Position numbers and translations under genes: made by a program. The notes under the pieces are model-generated. The model saw only the letters and a program-made list of their open reading frames with translations, had not been told where the DNA came from and made no database searches. Source: Trichocoleus sp. FACHB-46 (GTDB lineage: Bacteria > Cyanobacteriota > Cyanobacteriia > FACHB-46). Taken from it: a DNA stretch of 64,000 nt. The stretch's first letter is position 1, and each line of letters opens with the position of its first letter. The stretch spans positions 62,001-126,000 of the forward strand of contig NZ_JACJOD010000031.1 of NCBI RefSeq assembly GCF_014695385.1, in the 5' to 3' direction. Positions 1-8,349 of the stretch are shown here, in pieces.

Positions 1-248
1 GCTAAGCACCGAATGCCATTGCCACACATTTCTGGCTCAGAACCATCCGAGTTGAAAATCCGCATTGTGTAGTCGTGGCCATCCTGATCAGGCAAAGCAA
101 AGATCACGCCATCTGCGCCAATTCCGAAGTGGCGATCGCACCATTTCACGGCTTGTTCTGGCGTGAGGCAAGGTTCTGTGGAGGTGCGGTTATCAATCAA
201 AATGAAATCGTTGCCTAATCCGTGGTACTTGGTAAACTCAATTCCCAT
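1..248 (-). CDS. dapF: Diaminopimelate epimerase, N-terminal part (cut by window edge)
   Basis: The reverse strand from an ATG at 246-248 encodes a protein starting [15 protein letters not shown] and continuing to MCGNGIRC, open to the window edge (about 82 codons). KxHGLGNDF and the CGNG segment with the first catalytic cysteine are signatures of DapF, which interconverts LL- and meso-diaminopimelate for lysine and peptidoglycan synthesis in the cytoplasm. The family is usually about 275-285 residues, so roughly the first third is visible. It is transcribed away from hfq, which starts 88 bp away on the other strand; dapF next to hfq is a common cyanobacterial arrangement. The identification is secure; the second half, with the other catalytic cysteine, cannot be checked here. 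Confidence 0.95.
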   Translation of the reverse strand, partial: MGIEFTKYHGLGNDFILIDNRTSTEPCLTPEQAVKWCDRHFGIGADGVIFALPDQDGHDYTMRIFNSDGSEPEMCGNGIRCL

Positions 249-336
249 AAACTTCTCCCTTAAGGTCGCAACCACTGTAAGCTGAACTGGGCAATTTAAT
301 GTTTAGCAATTTTCCCATAGCAAAGGATCGGAAGTT

Positions 337-552
337 ATGAGCAGCGAACTAGAAACAGGTTTGCCGAGCATTCGCCAACTCCAAAACTTTATTCGAGATG
401 GTAAAGAAGTAGAGCTAAAGCTCTTGACTGGAGATTTGCTCACAGGCAAAATTCGCTGGCAAGATCAACACTGCTTTTGTTTGAGCGATCAGTATGATCA
501 GCCCACTTTAATTTGGCGGCAAGCGATCGCTTTCATCAAACCCAAAATGTAG
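337..552 (+). CDS. hfq: Hfq-like Sm-fold protein, cyanobacterial type
   Basis: A 71-residue protein, the typical short length of cyanobacterial Hfq, which lacks the long C-terminal tail of the enterobacterial form. The Sm1 region (about residues 13-45, around VELKLLTGDLLTGKIRW) and the Sm2-like end (IWRQAIAFIKP) are visible; the enterobacterial KH motif is replaced by RQAIAF. The family forms ring-shaped hexamers. In Synechocystis this protein is known to work with the pilus extension motor PilB rather than as a general RNA chaperone, and is needed for phototaxis. A GGAAG ribosome-binding site precedes the ATG at the right spacing. It diverges from dapF. A motility role here is inferred from the family. 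Confidence 0.9.
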   Translation: MSSELETGLPSIRQLQNFIRDGKEVELKLLTGDLLTGKIRWQDQHCFCLSDQYDQPTLIWRQAIAFIKPKM

Positions 553-597
553 TCCGACTGCCCTCTATGGATAGGAGCCATCCTGCTACTTCTAGCT

Positions 598-2940
598 CTA
601 CAGTTCGCGGAGACTATCGGGTGGCAGGAACTCCTGTAAGGTTTCGCTAACGTTCGCCTTCACCACCGGAATTTGTAACATTGGCAGTTGCAAGGCGGGA
701 GCAATCCACTGGCGCACCTGCACCAAAGAATCTCGGTTGCCACATAGCAGCAGGCGATCGCTTACCAAAATATCGGTGTCTCCAGTAGGAAAGCGGATAA
801 ATCGACCTTCCCGGCGGATGGCTTGCACCTGTACGTCATATTGCCCTTGTAGGTCTAACTCAGCTAATGTTTGGCCTGCCACTGGACTCTCTGCGGGCAC
901 CATTAGCCATTGGCAAGAAGAACTTTCCTTGGGAACTGCCGCTTCTCCCCTAGCTAGCTCATCAAACGCTGCCACTTCTTCTGACTGCCCCACAATCAAG
1001 AGGCGATCGCCCGGTTCTAGAATAGTTCGCGCGTCTGGATAATCCACCTCATTACCACCCGCGCGACGAATCGCCATCAAACTGACACCTGTGAGGCGGC
1101 GTAAATCTGTTTCTTCCAAGGTCATTCCTAGCAATGGCGAATGCTCTGGCAAGCCATACCACTTGCTGTTCATATCCTGAGCTGCCACCCGCAGATCGCG
1201 CGAAATTTGGTTAGCGGTGCGCTCCGGTCGTAGCCCGTAGTAGTGGCTATTGCGAATTTGCTGCACTTCTAGCTGAATGCTGGAGAGAGGAGCGCCCATG
1301 CTAGTAAGTAAGTGAGTCGAGAGTTCTAGGCTCGCTTCAAATTCTGGCTGCACCACTTCACGCGCCCCCAGCTGGTAGAGCAATTCAATATCTTTGTCTT
1401 TATTGGCTCGCACTACCACATCTAAATCGGGCGCAATTTCTAAACAGCGTTTGAGGGATAAGCGAGTACTCATGGGGTCGGGTAGCGCGATCGCCATACC
1501 CTGCGCTTTATCCACGCCTGCTTTTTCCAACACATGCAAGCTGCCCGCATTGCCATAGACGTAGGGGATTTCGGCATCTCGGAGTTGTTGAATCCTTTGT
1601 TCCGATTGCTCAATCACCAGCACTGGATACTGGTGTTCCTGCAACAATTGCACGATGTTGCGTCCGACTCGGCCATAACCACAAACCACCACATGATTTT
1701 TTAGGGGCACCTCTTCGGAAGCTGCTAACGGTAAATCAGTTCGGTCAAGATATCGTTTCAGCCAAGGCCAAGATTCCGCCCAGACAAATAGTTGCGGCAC
1801 CAAGCGCAACAAGAAAGGGGTTACTACCAAGGTCACCGCTGTCGTGCCCAGAATCAGCAAGTAAACCCGCCGAGACACTAGCCCCAAGGCTTGTCCTTCA
1901 CTTGCCAGCACGAAAGAAAATTCACCAATTTGCGCTAACCCGAACCCAGCAATCAAAGCTGTCTTTAATGGGTAGCGAAACAGAGTGACCAGAGGTGTGA
2001 TGATGAGAAACTTGCCCACCAATACCAGCGCTACCAAGCCTAGAATCAGCTCCCAATTGTTCCAAAGAAACACTGGGTCAATCAGCATCCCGATCGCGGC
2101 AAAAAACAAGCTGGCAAAAATATCCCGCAACGGCTCCACGTAAGTTAGCGTCTGGTCGGCGTACTCCACCTCCGAAATCATCAGCCCCGCCACAAAGGCT
2201 CCCATTTCAATTGAAAGCCCCAAATGCTCTGTCAGCAGGGCAATCCCTAAGCAAAGTGCTACCACACCCAGCAAGAATAGCTCGCGGCTCTCGGTGCGGG
2301 CTAGCAACCGCAATAGGGGGGGAATAATCCAGATACCAACTGCCACTGCCCCCGCCGCAAACAAGCCAATGCGTAACAAGGCCCATCCCACCGCAATTCC
2401 GATCGCTTCGGCAGGCTGATCGAGGGCAGGCAATACGGCGAGCATTAAGCCCAACGCCAAGTCCTGTACCACCAAAATCCCCAGCATCACCTTGCCGTGG
2501 GGGGTTTCAGTTTCGTTGCGCTCCATCAAGCACTTGAGCACCACTGCCGTAGACGACAACGATAGGATGGCTCCCAAGAAAACTCCTTGAGCGGGAGAGG
2601 TGACCCAACCCATCGTGACTGAGGCGATCGCCGTCACCAAAATCGTTAGGGCAATTTGCAACCCGCCGCCGCCCAAACTGATCGCTTGGACTTTCTTCAG
2701 CTCGGCAAATGAGAACTCGACGCCTAACGCAAATAGTAAAAAGGCCACTCCAAATTGGGCCAACGTTTCTACTTGGACGAGTTCCTTAATTAGCCCTAAA
2801 CCAGCAGGTCCAATAATCACTCCACCCAGCAGGTAGCCCAACAGAGCCGGCTGGCGTAGTAAAGCCGCAATCAGTCCCCCTGCCGCAGCCGCAGCCAAAA
2901 CAGTCACCAGATCGACGATCAGCCTAAAGTCTTCTTGCAC
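598..2940 (-). CDS. CPA2-family cation:proton antiporter with TrkA-N/TrkA-C domains
   Basis: A 780-residue membrane protein. About residues 5-390 form a Na+/H+ exchanger domain of 12-13 hydrophobic segments. A cytoplasmic RCK/TrkA-N nucleotide-binding domain begins near residue 418 (VVVCGYGRVG, the GxGxxG dinucleotide fold). Two TrkA-C-like modules follow, each ending in a DRLL segment (EPGDRLLIVG and SDRLLLCG). This is the KefB/KefC-like architecture; such proteins exchange K+ or Na+ for protons at the plasma or thylakoid membrane and are gated by the RCK domain. Ion specificity cannot be read from sequence. It is transcribed divergently from the M23 peptidase and ends facing hfq, with 45 bp between. 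Confidence 0.9.
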   Translation of the reverse strand: MQEDFRLIVDLVTVLAAAAAGGLIAALLRQPALLGYLLGGVIIGPAGLGLIKELVQVETLAQFGVAFLLFALGVEFSFAELKKVQAISLGGGGLQIALTILVTAIASVTMGWVTSPAQGVFLGAILSLSSTAVVLKCLMERNETETPHGKVMLGILVVQDLALGLMLAVLPALDQPAEAIGIAVGWALLRIGLFAAGAVAVGIWIIPPLLRLLARTESRELFLLGVVALCLGIALLTEHLGLSIEMGAFVAGLMISEVEYADQTLTYVEPLRDIFASLFFAAIGMLIDPVFLWNNWELILGLVALVLVGKFLIITPLVTLFRYPLKTALIAGFGLAQIGEFSFVLASEGQALGLVSRRVYLLILGTTAVTLVVTPFLLRLVPQLFVWAESWPWLKRYLDRTDLPLAASEEVPLKNHVVVCGYGRVGRNIVQLLQEHQYPVLVIEQSEQRIQQLRDAEIPYVYGNAGSLHVLEKAGVDKAQGMAIALPDPMSTRLSLKRCLEIAPDLDVVVRANKDKDIELLYQLGAREVVQPEFEASLELSTHLLTSMGAPLSSIQLEVQQIRNSHYYGLRPERTANQISRDLRVAAQDMNSKWYGLPEHSPLLGMTLEETDLRRLTGVSLMAIRRAGGNEVDYPDARTILEPGDRLLIVGQSEEVAAFDELARGEAAVPKESSSCQWLMVPAESPVAGQTLAELDLQGQYDVQVQAIRREGRFIRFPTGDTDILVSDRLLLCGNRDSLVQVRQWIAPALQLPMLQIPVVKANVSETLQEFLPPDSLREL

Positions 2941-3158
2941 AGGTTCTTAAAAAAATGAGAGAAATATTAACGTCTACAAACTTCAGAATAAGAGGTTTTT
3001 ACGACTCTGGGGAGAGTACAGCGGAGGTTTAGCTAGGAAAACGCCGCGATCGCACCGTTATTCGCCGCTCATCTTAATAATTGGTTGACTCCTAGGAAGT
3101 TACTCCTCTAAAATTTGTCCCGAAATGACTGGACAGACTTGGAAACAGATACAGAAAT

Positions 3159-3189
3159 ACTTAGTCTAAGTCTGACAGTAGGTCTGACA
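3159..3189. promoter_or_regulatory. Palindrome plus direct repeat upstream of the M23 peptidase gene
   Basis: A 13-bp palindrome, ACTTAGTCTAAGT (3159-3171), runs into two GTCTGACA octamers (3170-3177 and 3182-3189) spaced 12 bp apart, about 27-57 nt before the proposed start at 3216. Symmetric and directly repeated words at this distance could be a regulator site in the divergent region between the antiporter and the peptidase. No regulator family is recognised; the site is a guess from symmetry alone. Confidence 0.3.
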
Positions 3190-3215
3190 ATAGTCGTGAA
3201 GGACATCTTGAGATT

Positions 3216-4112
3216 GTGATTGCTTCTCCTCCATCTCACCGCTTCAGGAATTGGTTGTTTCAGCTCGGACTCGCACCGTTAGGCGTGGTTACAGGAGCGA
3301 TCGCCTCAATGACTCCTGCTCAAGCCCTGCAAGTTCAGATTACGCCTACAGCCCCCCAGCTCGGAGACACCATTTCTGTAGTCGTGCGGCAAGATAACCT
3401 GGAGGTCAGCAGCAGCCCCAGAGTGACCTTAGGTCAGCAAACCTTTGATACTTATCTCATCGGCCCCAATCGCTTCCGAGCTTTGTTGCCAACCACCCCC
3501 CTCGATAAACCTGGCACGCTGAAGATTCAAGTCAGTGGGGAAGGGCAGGTGAAGAATTTGGCAGTGCAGCTCCGCAATCGCTCCTTTCCAACTCAGAGCA
3601 TCTGGCTCCCACCGGGCAAAGATGAGGACATTAGCGATGCCGAATTTAATCGCGTAGACGCCTTCAAGCGTTTAGTGACGCCCCAAAAATTCTGGCGCGG
3701 TCCTTTTGTGCGACCTAACCAAGGAGAAATCACCACAATTTATGGCATTCGCCGCTACTACAACGGCGTATTTGCCAAAGATTATTACCATTCAGGCGTG
3801 GATTATGCAGGAGCCACAGGTTCCCCTGTCGTTGCCGCCGCAGCGGGACGAGTCGCCCTCGTCGGTCGTGAATCCCAAGGGTTTAAGATTAATGGCAATG
3901 TCGTTGGGGTTGACCACGGCCAAGGTGTGCAGACGATTTATTTACACCTGAGTCGCATCAATGTAAAGGAAGGTGATATGGTCCGAGCGGGCCAAGTGAT
4001 TGGCGCAGTCGGTTCTAGTGGAGCTTCGACTGGGCCACATTTACACTGGGGCTTGTATGTGCAAGGAAAGGCTGTAGACCCAGTACCTTGGCGTTATCAA
4101 GGCATGGAATAA
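3216..4112 (+). CDS. Secreted M23-family metallopeptidase (LytM-like peptidoglycan endopeptidase)
   Basis: A 298-residue exported protein starting at a GTG. The first 30 or so residues are a hydrophobic export signal ending near TPAQALQVQ. The middle is a beta-rich domain of unclear role. The C-terminal M23 domain carries the zinc ligands in YHSGVDYAG (HxxxD) and GPHLHWG (HxH). M23 enzymes cut peptide crosslinks in peptidoglycan outside the cytoplasmic membrane, and all metal ligands are present, so an active enzyme rather than an EnvC-like activator is expected. It is monocistronic as far as can be seen, 118 bp ahead of the ComFB-like gene. The exact start is uncertain because no strong ribosome-binding site is visible. 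Confidence 0.88.
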   Translation: MIASPPSHRFRNWLFQLGLAPLGVVTGAIASMTPAQALQVQITPTAPQLGDTISVVVRQDNLEVSSSPRVTLGQQTFDTYLIGPNRFRALLPTTPLDKPGTLKIQVSGEGQVKNLAVQLRNRSFPTQSIWLPPGKDEDISDAEFNRVDAFKRLVTPQKFWRGPFVRPNQGEITTIYGIRRYYNGVFAKDYYHSGVDYAGATGSPVVAAAAGRVALVGRESQGFKINGNVVGVDHGQGVQTIYLHLSRINVKEGDMVRAGQVIGAVGSSGASTGPHLHWGLYVQGKAVDPVPWRYQGME

Positions 4113-4230
4113 TCTTGTGGGAAGTTTTGGTAAATTTCGTCCAACAGTACGATTCTGGGGCAAACTAAAGCAAGGTGCTTGCAGCAAGGTTGCCCATTTG
4201 TAAGATGGTGGCGGGGAGCGAAGAGGCGTT

Positions 4231-4779
4231 ATGAGTATTGAGAAAATTGTAGAGCAGGCCTTGCAGGACGGTTACCTCACACCAGCGATGGAAGCTGAGG
4301 TGGGTCGCATCTGTGACACGGCTTCCGAATTGTCGATTGAGGAATATATGGCCCTCGATCGCTTGATGGGAGCGTTACTAACGGGTGAAGTTGTGGCCGT
4401 ACCCAGAAAGCAGTTCATCAACGTGATGGAAGAATTGGTGCTAACTGAAGCGATCGCTCGGGTCGCCGAAATTGAAGCTACGAGTGATTGCACTTTAGAT
4501 TTAGGTGATATTGCTGCCTACGCCTTAAACCGTCTGCCACCCCTCTACGCCACCACTGAAGAAGGCGCTAACTACCAGCGCAACCGCGCCAAAGAAGAAC
4601 TGCATGGTTTGATTGCTCAGCAGGTGAGTGAAGCGATCGCCCGGAACCTAGACCGACCCGAATTCTTCCCTGAGCGGCAAGCGATCGGCAAAAACTCTGG
4701 CGATGAAGTGTTAACTCAAGTCAGTACGTTGCTCCAGGTTTACGCTCCTAAGTTTGAACCCCAGCCCTCCGATAGCTAA
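4231..4779 (+). CDS. ComFB-family protein (late competence protein ComFB-like)
   Basis: A soluble, mostly helical 182-residue protein. About residues 50-130 match the ComFB family: NVMEELVLTEAIARV followed by LGDIAAYALNRLPPLYAT. The NVMEELV start and the A-LNRLPPLY segment are what I recognise. Work in cyanobacteria has reported ComFB-type proteins as cyclic-dinucleotide receptors affecting motility, competence or cell size. That fits the neighbourhood, since a GGDEF-EAL protein lies 820 bp downstream on the other strand, but binding has to be shown. A GAGG ribosome-binding site precedes the ATG. The gene ends at a strong hairpin shared with the convergent L,D-transpeptidase gene. Confidence 0.8.
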   Translation: MSIEKIVEQALQDGYLTPAMEAEVGRICDTASELSIEEYMALDRLMGALLTGEVVAVPRKQFINVMEELVLTEAIARVAEIEATSDCTLDLGDIAAYALNRLPPLYATTEEGANYQRNRAKEELHGLIAQQVSEAIARNLDRPEFFPERQAIGKNSGDEVLTQVSTLLQVYAPKFEPQPSDS

Positions 4780-4791
4780 TTGCATTGGCAG

Positions 4792-4830
4792 ATTTTGGGT
4801 GGTGTAGGCTTCATCTACACCACCCAAAAT
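4792..4830. terminator. Bidirectional hairpin terminator between comFB-like and ldt genes
   Basis: A perfect 16-bp stem (ATTTTGGGTGGTGTAG at 4792-4807 with its complement at 4815-4830) and a 7-nt loop lie between two convergent genes, 13 bp after one stop codon and 20 bp before the other. The A/T ends of the arms supply a short T run in both directions, as expected for a shared intrinsic terminator. Confidence 0.8.
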
Positions 4831-4850
4831 CATTACCTATGTAAATCCTT

Positions 4851-5432
4851 TTAAGGCTGCACTATGACTGGCGTTCCTTCGGCAACTTGCTGATAGAGCG
4901 CCACAATATCTTGGTTTCGCATCCGCACACAGCCGTGGGAAACAGCCTGACCAATTAACTCTTCCTGATTCGTACCGTGGAAGCCAATTTGGTTGTGGCC
5001 ATCGGACCAAAAACCGATCCAGCGCAGTCCCAAAGGGCTATCAGGTCCAGCGGTGATGAGCTGCTCGGTAATGGGGTGCTGCCAAACTGGATTAGTTTGC
5101 ATCTGAGTGATGGCAAAAGTGCCTGTAGGCGTCTCCCAGCCTACTTGACCAATCGCAATTGGATAACTCGCTTGCAATTTTTGGCTGCGGTACAAAGAAA
5201 CCTTGCGATCGCTCAAATCTACCACAAGGCGAGTTTGAGCTTGAGCTAGCGTGACAGGCTTAGGCTTCAAGGACGCAGAAGCAGTCTTAACAGGTTGAAG
5301 CGGTAGGTTAATAGCGGGTTGCTGTGGCGTGAGGGAAGCAGCATTGGTCTGCGATCGCACCAGCAACGTTAAAAAAGCTGCGCCTAGGCACAGCAGCATA
5401 AAACTACGAGTGATCGATTCATCTCTAATCAT
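4851..5432 (-). CDS. L,D-transpeptidase (YkuD domain)
   Basis: A 193-residue protein with an N-terminal hydrophobic segment (about residues 10-28, FMLLCLGAAFLTLLV) that acts as signal or anchor, a Pro/Lys-rich linker, and a YkuD domain from about residue 65. The catalytic signature is complete: HGTNQEELIGQAVSHGCVRM, with the nucleophile cysteine in SHGCVRM. Such enzymes make 3-3 crosslinks in peptidoglycan or attach proteins to it, in the periplasm. It is the third wall enzyme type in the window, besides M23 and the PBPs. It is convergent with the ComFB-like gene and shares its terminator. Confidence 0.9.
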   Translation of the reverse strand: MIRDESITRSFMLLCLGAAFLTLLVRSQTNAASLTPQQPAINLPLQPVKTASASLKPKPVTLAQAQTRLVVDLSDRKVSLYRSQKLQASYPIAIGQVGWETPTGTFAITQMQTNPVWQHPITEQLITAGPDSPLGLRWIGFWSDGHNQIGFHGTNQEELIGQAVSHGCVRMRNQDIVALYQQVAEGTPVIVQP

Positions 5433-5598
5433 GACTTCGTCACTTCATTGTGCCACAAACAGCTCCAGCACTAGCCAAAATCTGGATTCAACTTCTATTG
5501 TCAATTTACTCTGTCAAATTCCAAAGGGGCTATCTGTCTCTCAGGTGGTTTTTGTAAACCCTTTTTTCAGCAACCACGCATTTTTGTCAGTAACGACT

Positions 5599-7461
5599 CT
5601 ACTTAACTGCGATCGTTCCCTGAAGCACTAAAGCTGTAGCTGCTTCGCAATTAAGTGGTCTAGCAAAGAAATAGCCTTGAGCATACTCACACTTCAAAGC
5701 TTTGAGTTGCGCCAACTGCTTAGCAGTTTCCACTCCTTCGGCAATTATGTCCATGCCTAAATTCCAAGCTAGGGTAACGATGGTGCGGACAATTTCTAAG
5801 TTCTCGCCATCAATATCGATGCGGTTAATAAAGGAGCGATCGATCTTTAGCGTGTCAATGGGGAAGCGGTGCAAATAACTGAGTGAAGAGTAGCCAGTGC
5901 CAAAGTCATCAATGGCTAGCTGAATCCCTAAGCTTTTGAGCTGTTGCAGCATCGTTGTAGCCACCTCAGCATTTTCCATCACCACACTTTCAGTAATCTC
6001 CAGCTTTAAGTAGCGAGGATTTAGATTCGTTTCTTGCAGAATTTGACTAATTTGGTTTACTAAATCAGGCTGGACAAACTGACGGCTGGAGAGGTTGACG
6101 CTGACGATGAGTGGACAAGGCGAGGAGATCAGTTGGTGCCAGACAGAGAGCTGATAGCAAGCCTGACGCAATACCCACTGACCAATCGGTACAATCAGCC
6201 CAGTTTCTTCGGCCAAGGGGATAAAGTCGGCAGGCGAGATCAAACCCCGCTCTGGGTGATTCCAACGAATTAAGGCTTCAAAACCCATGATGCGATTGGT
6301 TTTGAGAGACACAATCGGTTGGTACTGTAGCCAAAATTCTGGGGCTTCTGTTTCTCCAGAAATGGCTTGATCCTGAGTCTTGGCGATTGCTCGTCGGAGG
6401 TCATGCTCAAGTTGCATATGGGCCAGCGTCCCCCGATGCATGGAAGCATCAAAGATTTCGTAGCGCGTGCGGCCCATCGCTTTCGCTTGGTATAAAGCCA
6501 AATCTGCATCACGCAGAATTTCTTCAGGTTGGCTGTAATCGGTGCAACTGAGGGCAATGCCAATACTCGCTGTGGTAGAAATTTCGTGACCGCTGAGATA
6601 GAAGGGCAGTTGCAACTCTTGCTGTAGACGTTCTGCTACTCGAATGGCATCTTGAACGTCTTTAATATCTTCTAGCAGGATCGTAAACTCATCTCCACCA
6701 AATCGGGCAACGGTATCGCCAATTCTTAGGCAAGATTCTAAGCGCCGGGCGATCGCCACCAACAGTTGATCGCCCACCAAATGCCCTAGAGTGTCATTCA
6801 AGGTTTTGAAGTAATCCAGATCAACAAAGAGTAAAGCAAACACAGCACCAGAACGCCGCTTTACATGCTCGATCGCTCGGCCCAAACGGGCCATAAACAA
6901 GGCTCGGTTGGGTAGCCCTGTGAGGACATCATGAAACGCATCATGCCGCAGTCGTTCTTCAATGCGTTTGCGCTCAGTGATATCGAACTGAATAGCTAAG
7001 TATTGAAAGGGTTGTCCTTGCTCGTTGAGGTAAGGCACGATGGTTGTGTCTACCCAATAGTAAGAACCGTCTTTGGCTTTATTGCGAATTTCTCCTTGCC
7101 AAACTTTGCCTTGGTCAATAGTGGACCATAAACCTTGGAAAAATTCCTTGGGGTGACAGCTAGAATTAAGCATCCGATAATTTTGCTGCACCAGCTCTTC
7201 ACGGGCGTACTGGGATAGCCGACAGAACTTGTCGTTCACATACTGCATCACGCCAGTTGTGTCTGTCAAAGCCACAATGGCAGCTTCATCCAGCGCGAGC
7301 TTGATGTTGGACAACTCTTGCTGTACATTTTGGAGCTTTTCCTGCCATTGCTGACACTCAGGTTGCTGAGAGGCGATCGCTTCTGAATGCAGGCAGTCTG
7401 CTGAAATTGGCGGCTGCTCACTTGCATCCTGGCTCTGTATGTCCCGCTGCTTAGTGTCCAT
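5599..7461 (-). CDS. PAS-GGDEF-EAL protein, likely bifunctional c-di-GMP cyclase/phosphodiesterase
   Basis: A 620-residue cytoplasmic protein. A short coiled N-terminus is followed by a PAS/PAC sensor (about 55-170, ending ITERKRIEERLRHDA), GGDEF (about 180-340) and EAL (about 365-612). The cyclase signature is intact (RFGGDEF), with an RxxD inhibitory site at the usual distance (RIGDTVARF). The EAL domain keeps FEALIRW, SVNLSS, EITES, DDFGTGYSSL, LKID, AEGVET and the late YAQGYFF, the metal and catalytic positions of active phosphodiesterases. Both activities are therefore plausible, and which one dominates cannot be told. No transmembrane segment is present. It diverges from the DUF1350 gene, with 102 bp between. 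Confidence 0.92.
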   Translation of the reverse strand: MDTKQRDIQSQDASEQPPISADCLHSEAIASQQPECQQWQEKLQNVQQELSNIKLALDEAAIVALTDTTGVMQYVNDKFCRLSQYAREELVQQNYRMLNSSCHPKEFFQGLWSTIDQGKVWQGEIRNKAKDGSYYWVDTTIVPYLNEQGQPFQYLAIQFDITERKRIEERLRHDAFHDVLTGLPNRALFMARLGRAIEHVKRRSGAVFALLFVDLDYFKTLNDTLGHLVGDQLLVAIARRLESCLRIGDTVARFGGDEFTILLEDIKDVQDAIRVAERLQQELQLPFYLSGHEISTTASIGIALSCTDYSQPEEILRDADLALYQAKAMGRTRYEIFDASMHRGTLAHMQLEHDLRRAIAKTQDQAISGETEAPEFWLQYQPIVSLKTNRIMGFEALIRWNHPERGLISPADFIPLAEETGLIVPIGQWVLRQACYQLSVWHQLISSPCPLIVSVNLSSRQFVQPDLVNQISQILQETNLNPRYLKLEITESVVMENAEVATTMLQQLKSLGIQLAIDDFGTGYSSLSYLHRFPIDTLKIDRSFINRIDIDGENLEIVRTIVTLAWNLGMDIIAEGVETAKQLAQLKALKCEYAQGYFFARPLNCEAATALVLQGTIAVK

Positions 7462-7563
7462 ATCTTTTCTCGGATGGGTGTCCCGCTACATTCATAGTTC
7501 CCTCCTGTTAGGAGAAAACAGAGTTTAGGATGAAGGCAGGACGTAACGTATTGTTTACATGTT

Positions 7564-8337
7564 GTGGGCATGGATTGGCAGGAAGTTTCTGGTAACTGGG
7601 TTTTAATTCCGCCGCGACCCATCGCGATCATCCATTTCTTGGGAGGAGCTTTTGTTGCGACTGCACCTCACGTCACTTACCGTTGGTTGCTAGAACATCT
7701 CAGCCGCCAAGGCTATGTAATCATCGCCACTCCTTTTGTCAACACGATGGATCATGGTGCGATCGCCCATCAAGTGCTGCGGAACTTTGAGCGAGCCTTT
7801 GCGCAACTCCAAACCAGAGGATTGCTGCAAAAGCGCTACTTCCCCATTTATGGCTTGGGACATAGCATGGGCTGCAAGCTGCATTTACTGATTGGCAGTT
7901 CGTTTGCTGTGGAGCGAGCGGGGAATATCTTAATTTCCTTCAACAATTATGCCGCGCGCGATGCCATTCCCTTGATGGATCAGCTTTCGCCTAGCTTTGC
8001 CGTTGAATTCACACCATCTCCGCTAGAAACGATGGCTTTAGTCTCTGAGCGCTACCAAGTACGGCGAAATTTGCTGATTAAATTTACCAACGATACGCTG
8101 GACCAAACCATAACCATGAGTGAAGTGCTGAAGGAGCGTTTTCCTGATATGGTGACGCTGCAAAAGCTACCGGGCAGCCACACCACTCCTTTGGGTCAAG
8201 ATGTTGCTTGGAAAAGTGGCTCAGTTTTCACCCCGCTAGACGCGATCGCCCAGTGGATGAAGCAAGAGGTGTATCGGGAACTCAATCAACTCAAGCAATC
8301 GATTCTGCTTTGGCTCGATCCATTTATGAAGCTGTGA
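7564..8337 (+). CDS. DUF1350 family alpha/beta-hydrolase-like protein
   Basis: A 257-residue protein of the DUF1350 family, found in cyanobacteria and plastids. The N-terminus IHFLGGAFVATAPHVTYRWL resembles an oxyanion-hole region, and GHSMGCKLHLL is a nucleophile elbow (GxSxG), giving an alpha/beta-hydrolase fold. The substrate is unknown. The listed start is GTG at 7564; an in-frame ATG at 7570 is equally possible and changes only two residues. The phosphoesterase gene starts 12 bp after its stop, so the two are probably co-transcribed. Confidence 0.8.
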   Translation: MGMDWQEVSGNWVLIPPRPIAIIHFLGGAFVATAPHVTYRWLLEHLSRQGYVIIATPFVNTMDHGAIAHQVLRNFERAFAQLQTRGLLQKRYFPIYGLGHSMGCKLHLLIGSSFAVERAGNILISFNNYAARDAIPLMDQLSPSFAVEFTPSPLETMALVSERYQVRRNLLIKFTNDTLDQTITMSEVLKERFPDMVTLQKLPGSHTTPLGQDVAWKSGSVFTPLDAIAQWMKQEVYRELNQLKQSILLWLDPFMKL

Positions 8338-8349
8338 AATTATACGTTT

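Noticed and set aside
5329-5631. A 100-codon plus-strand frame across the L,D-transpeptidase start
   Set aside because: It is antisense to the transpeptidase 5' end and the GGDEF-EAL 3' end, with no ribosome-binding site and unstructured composition.
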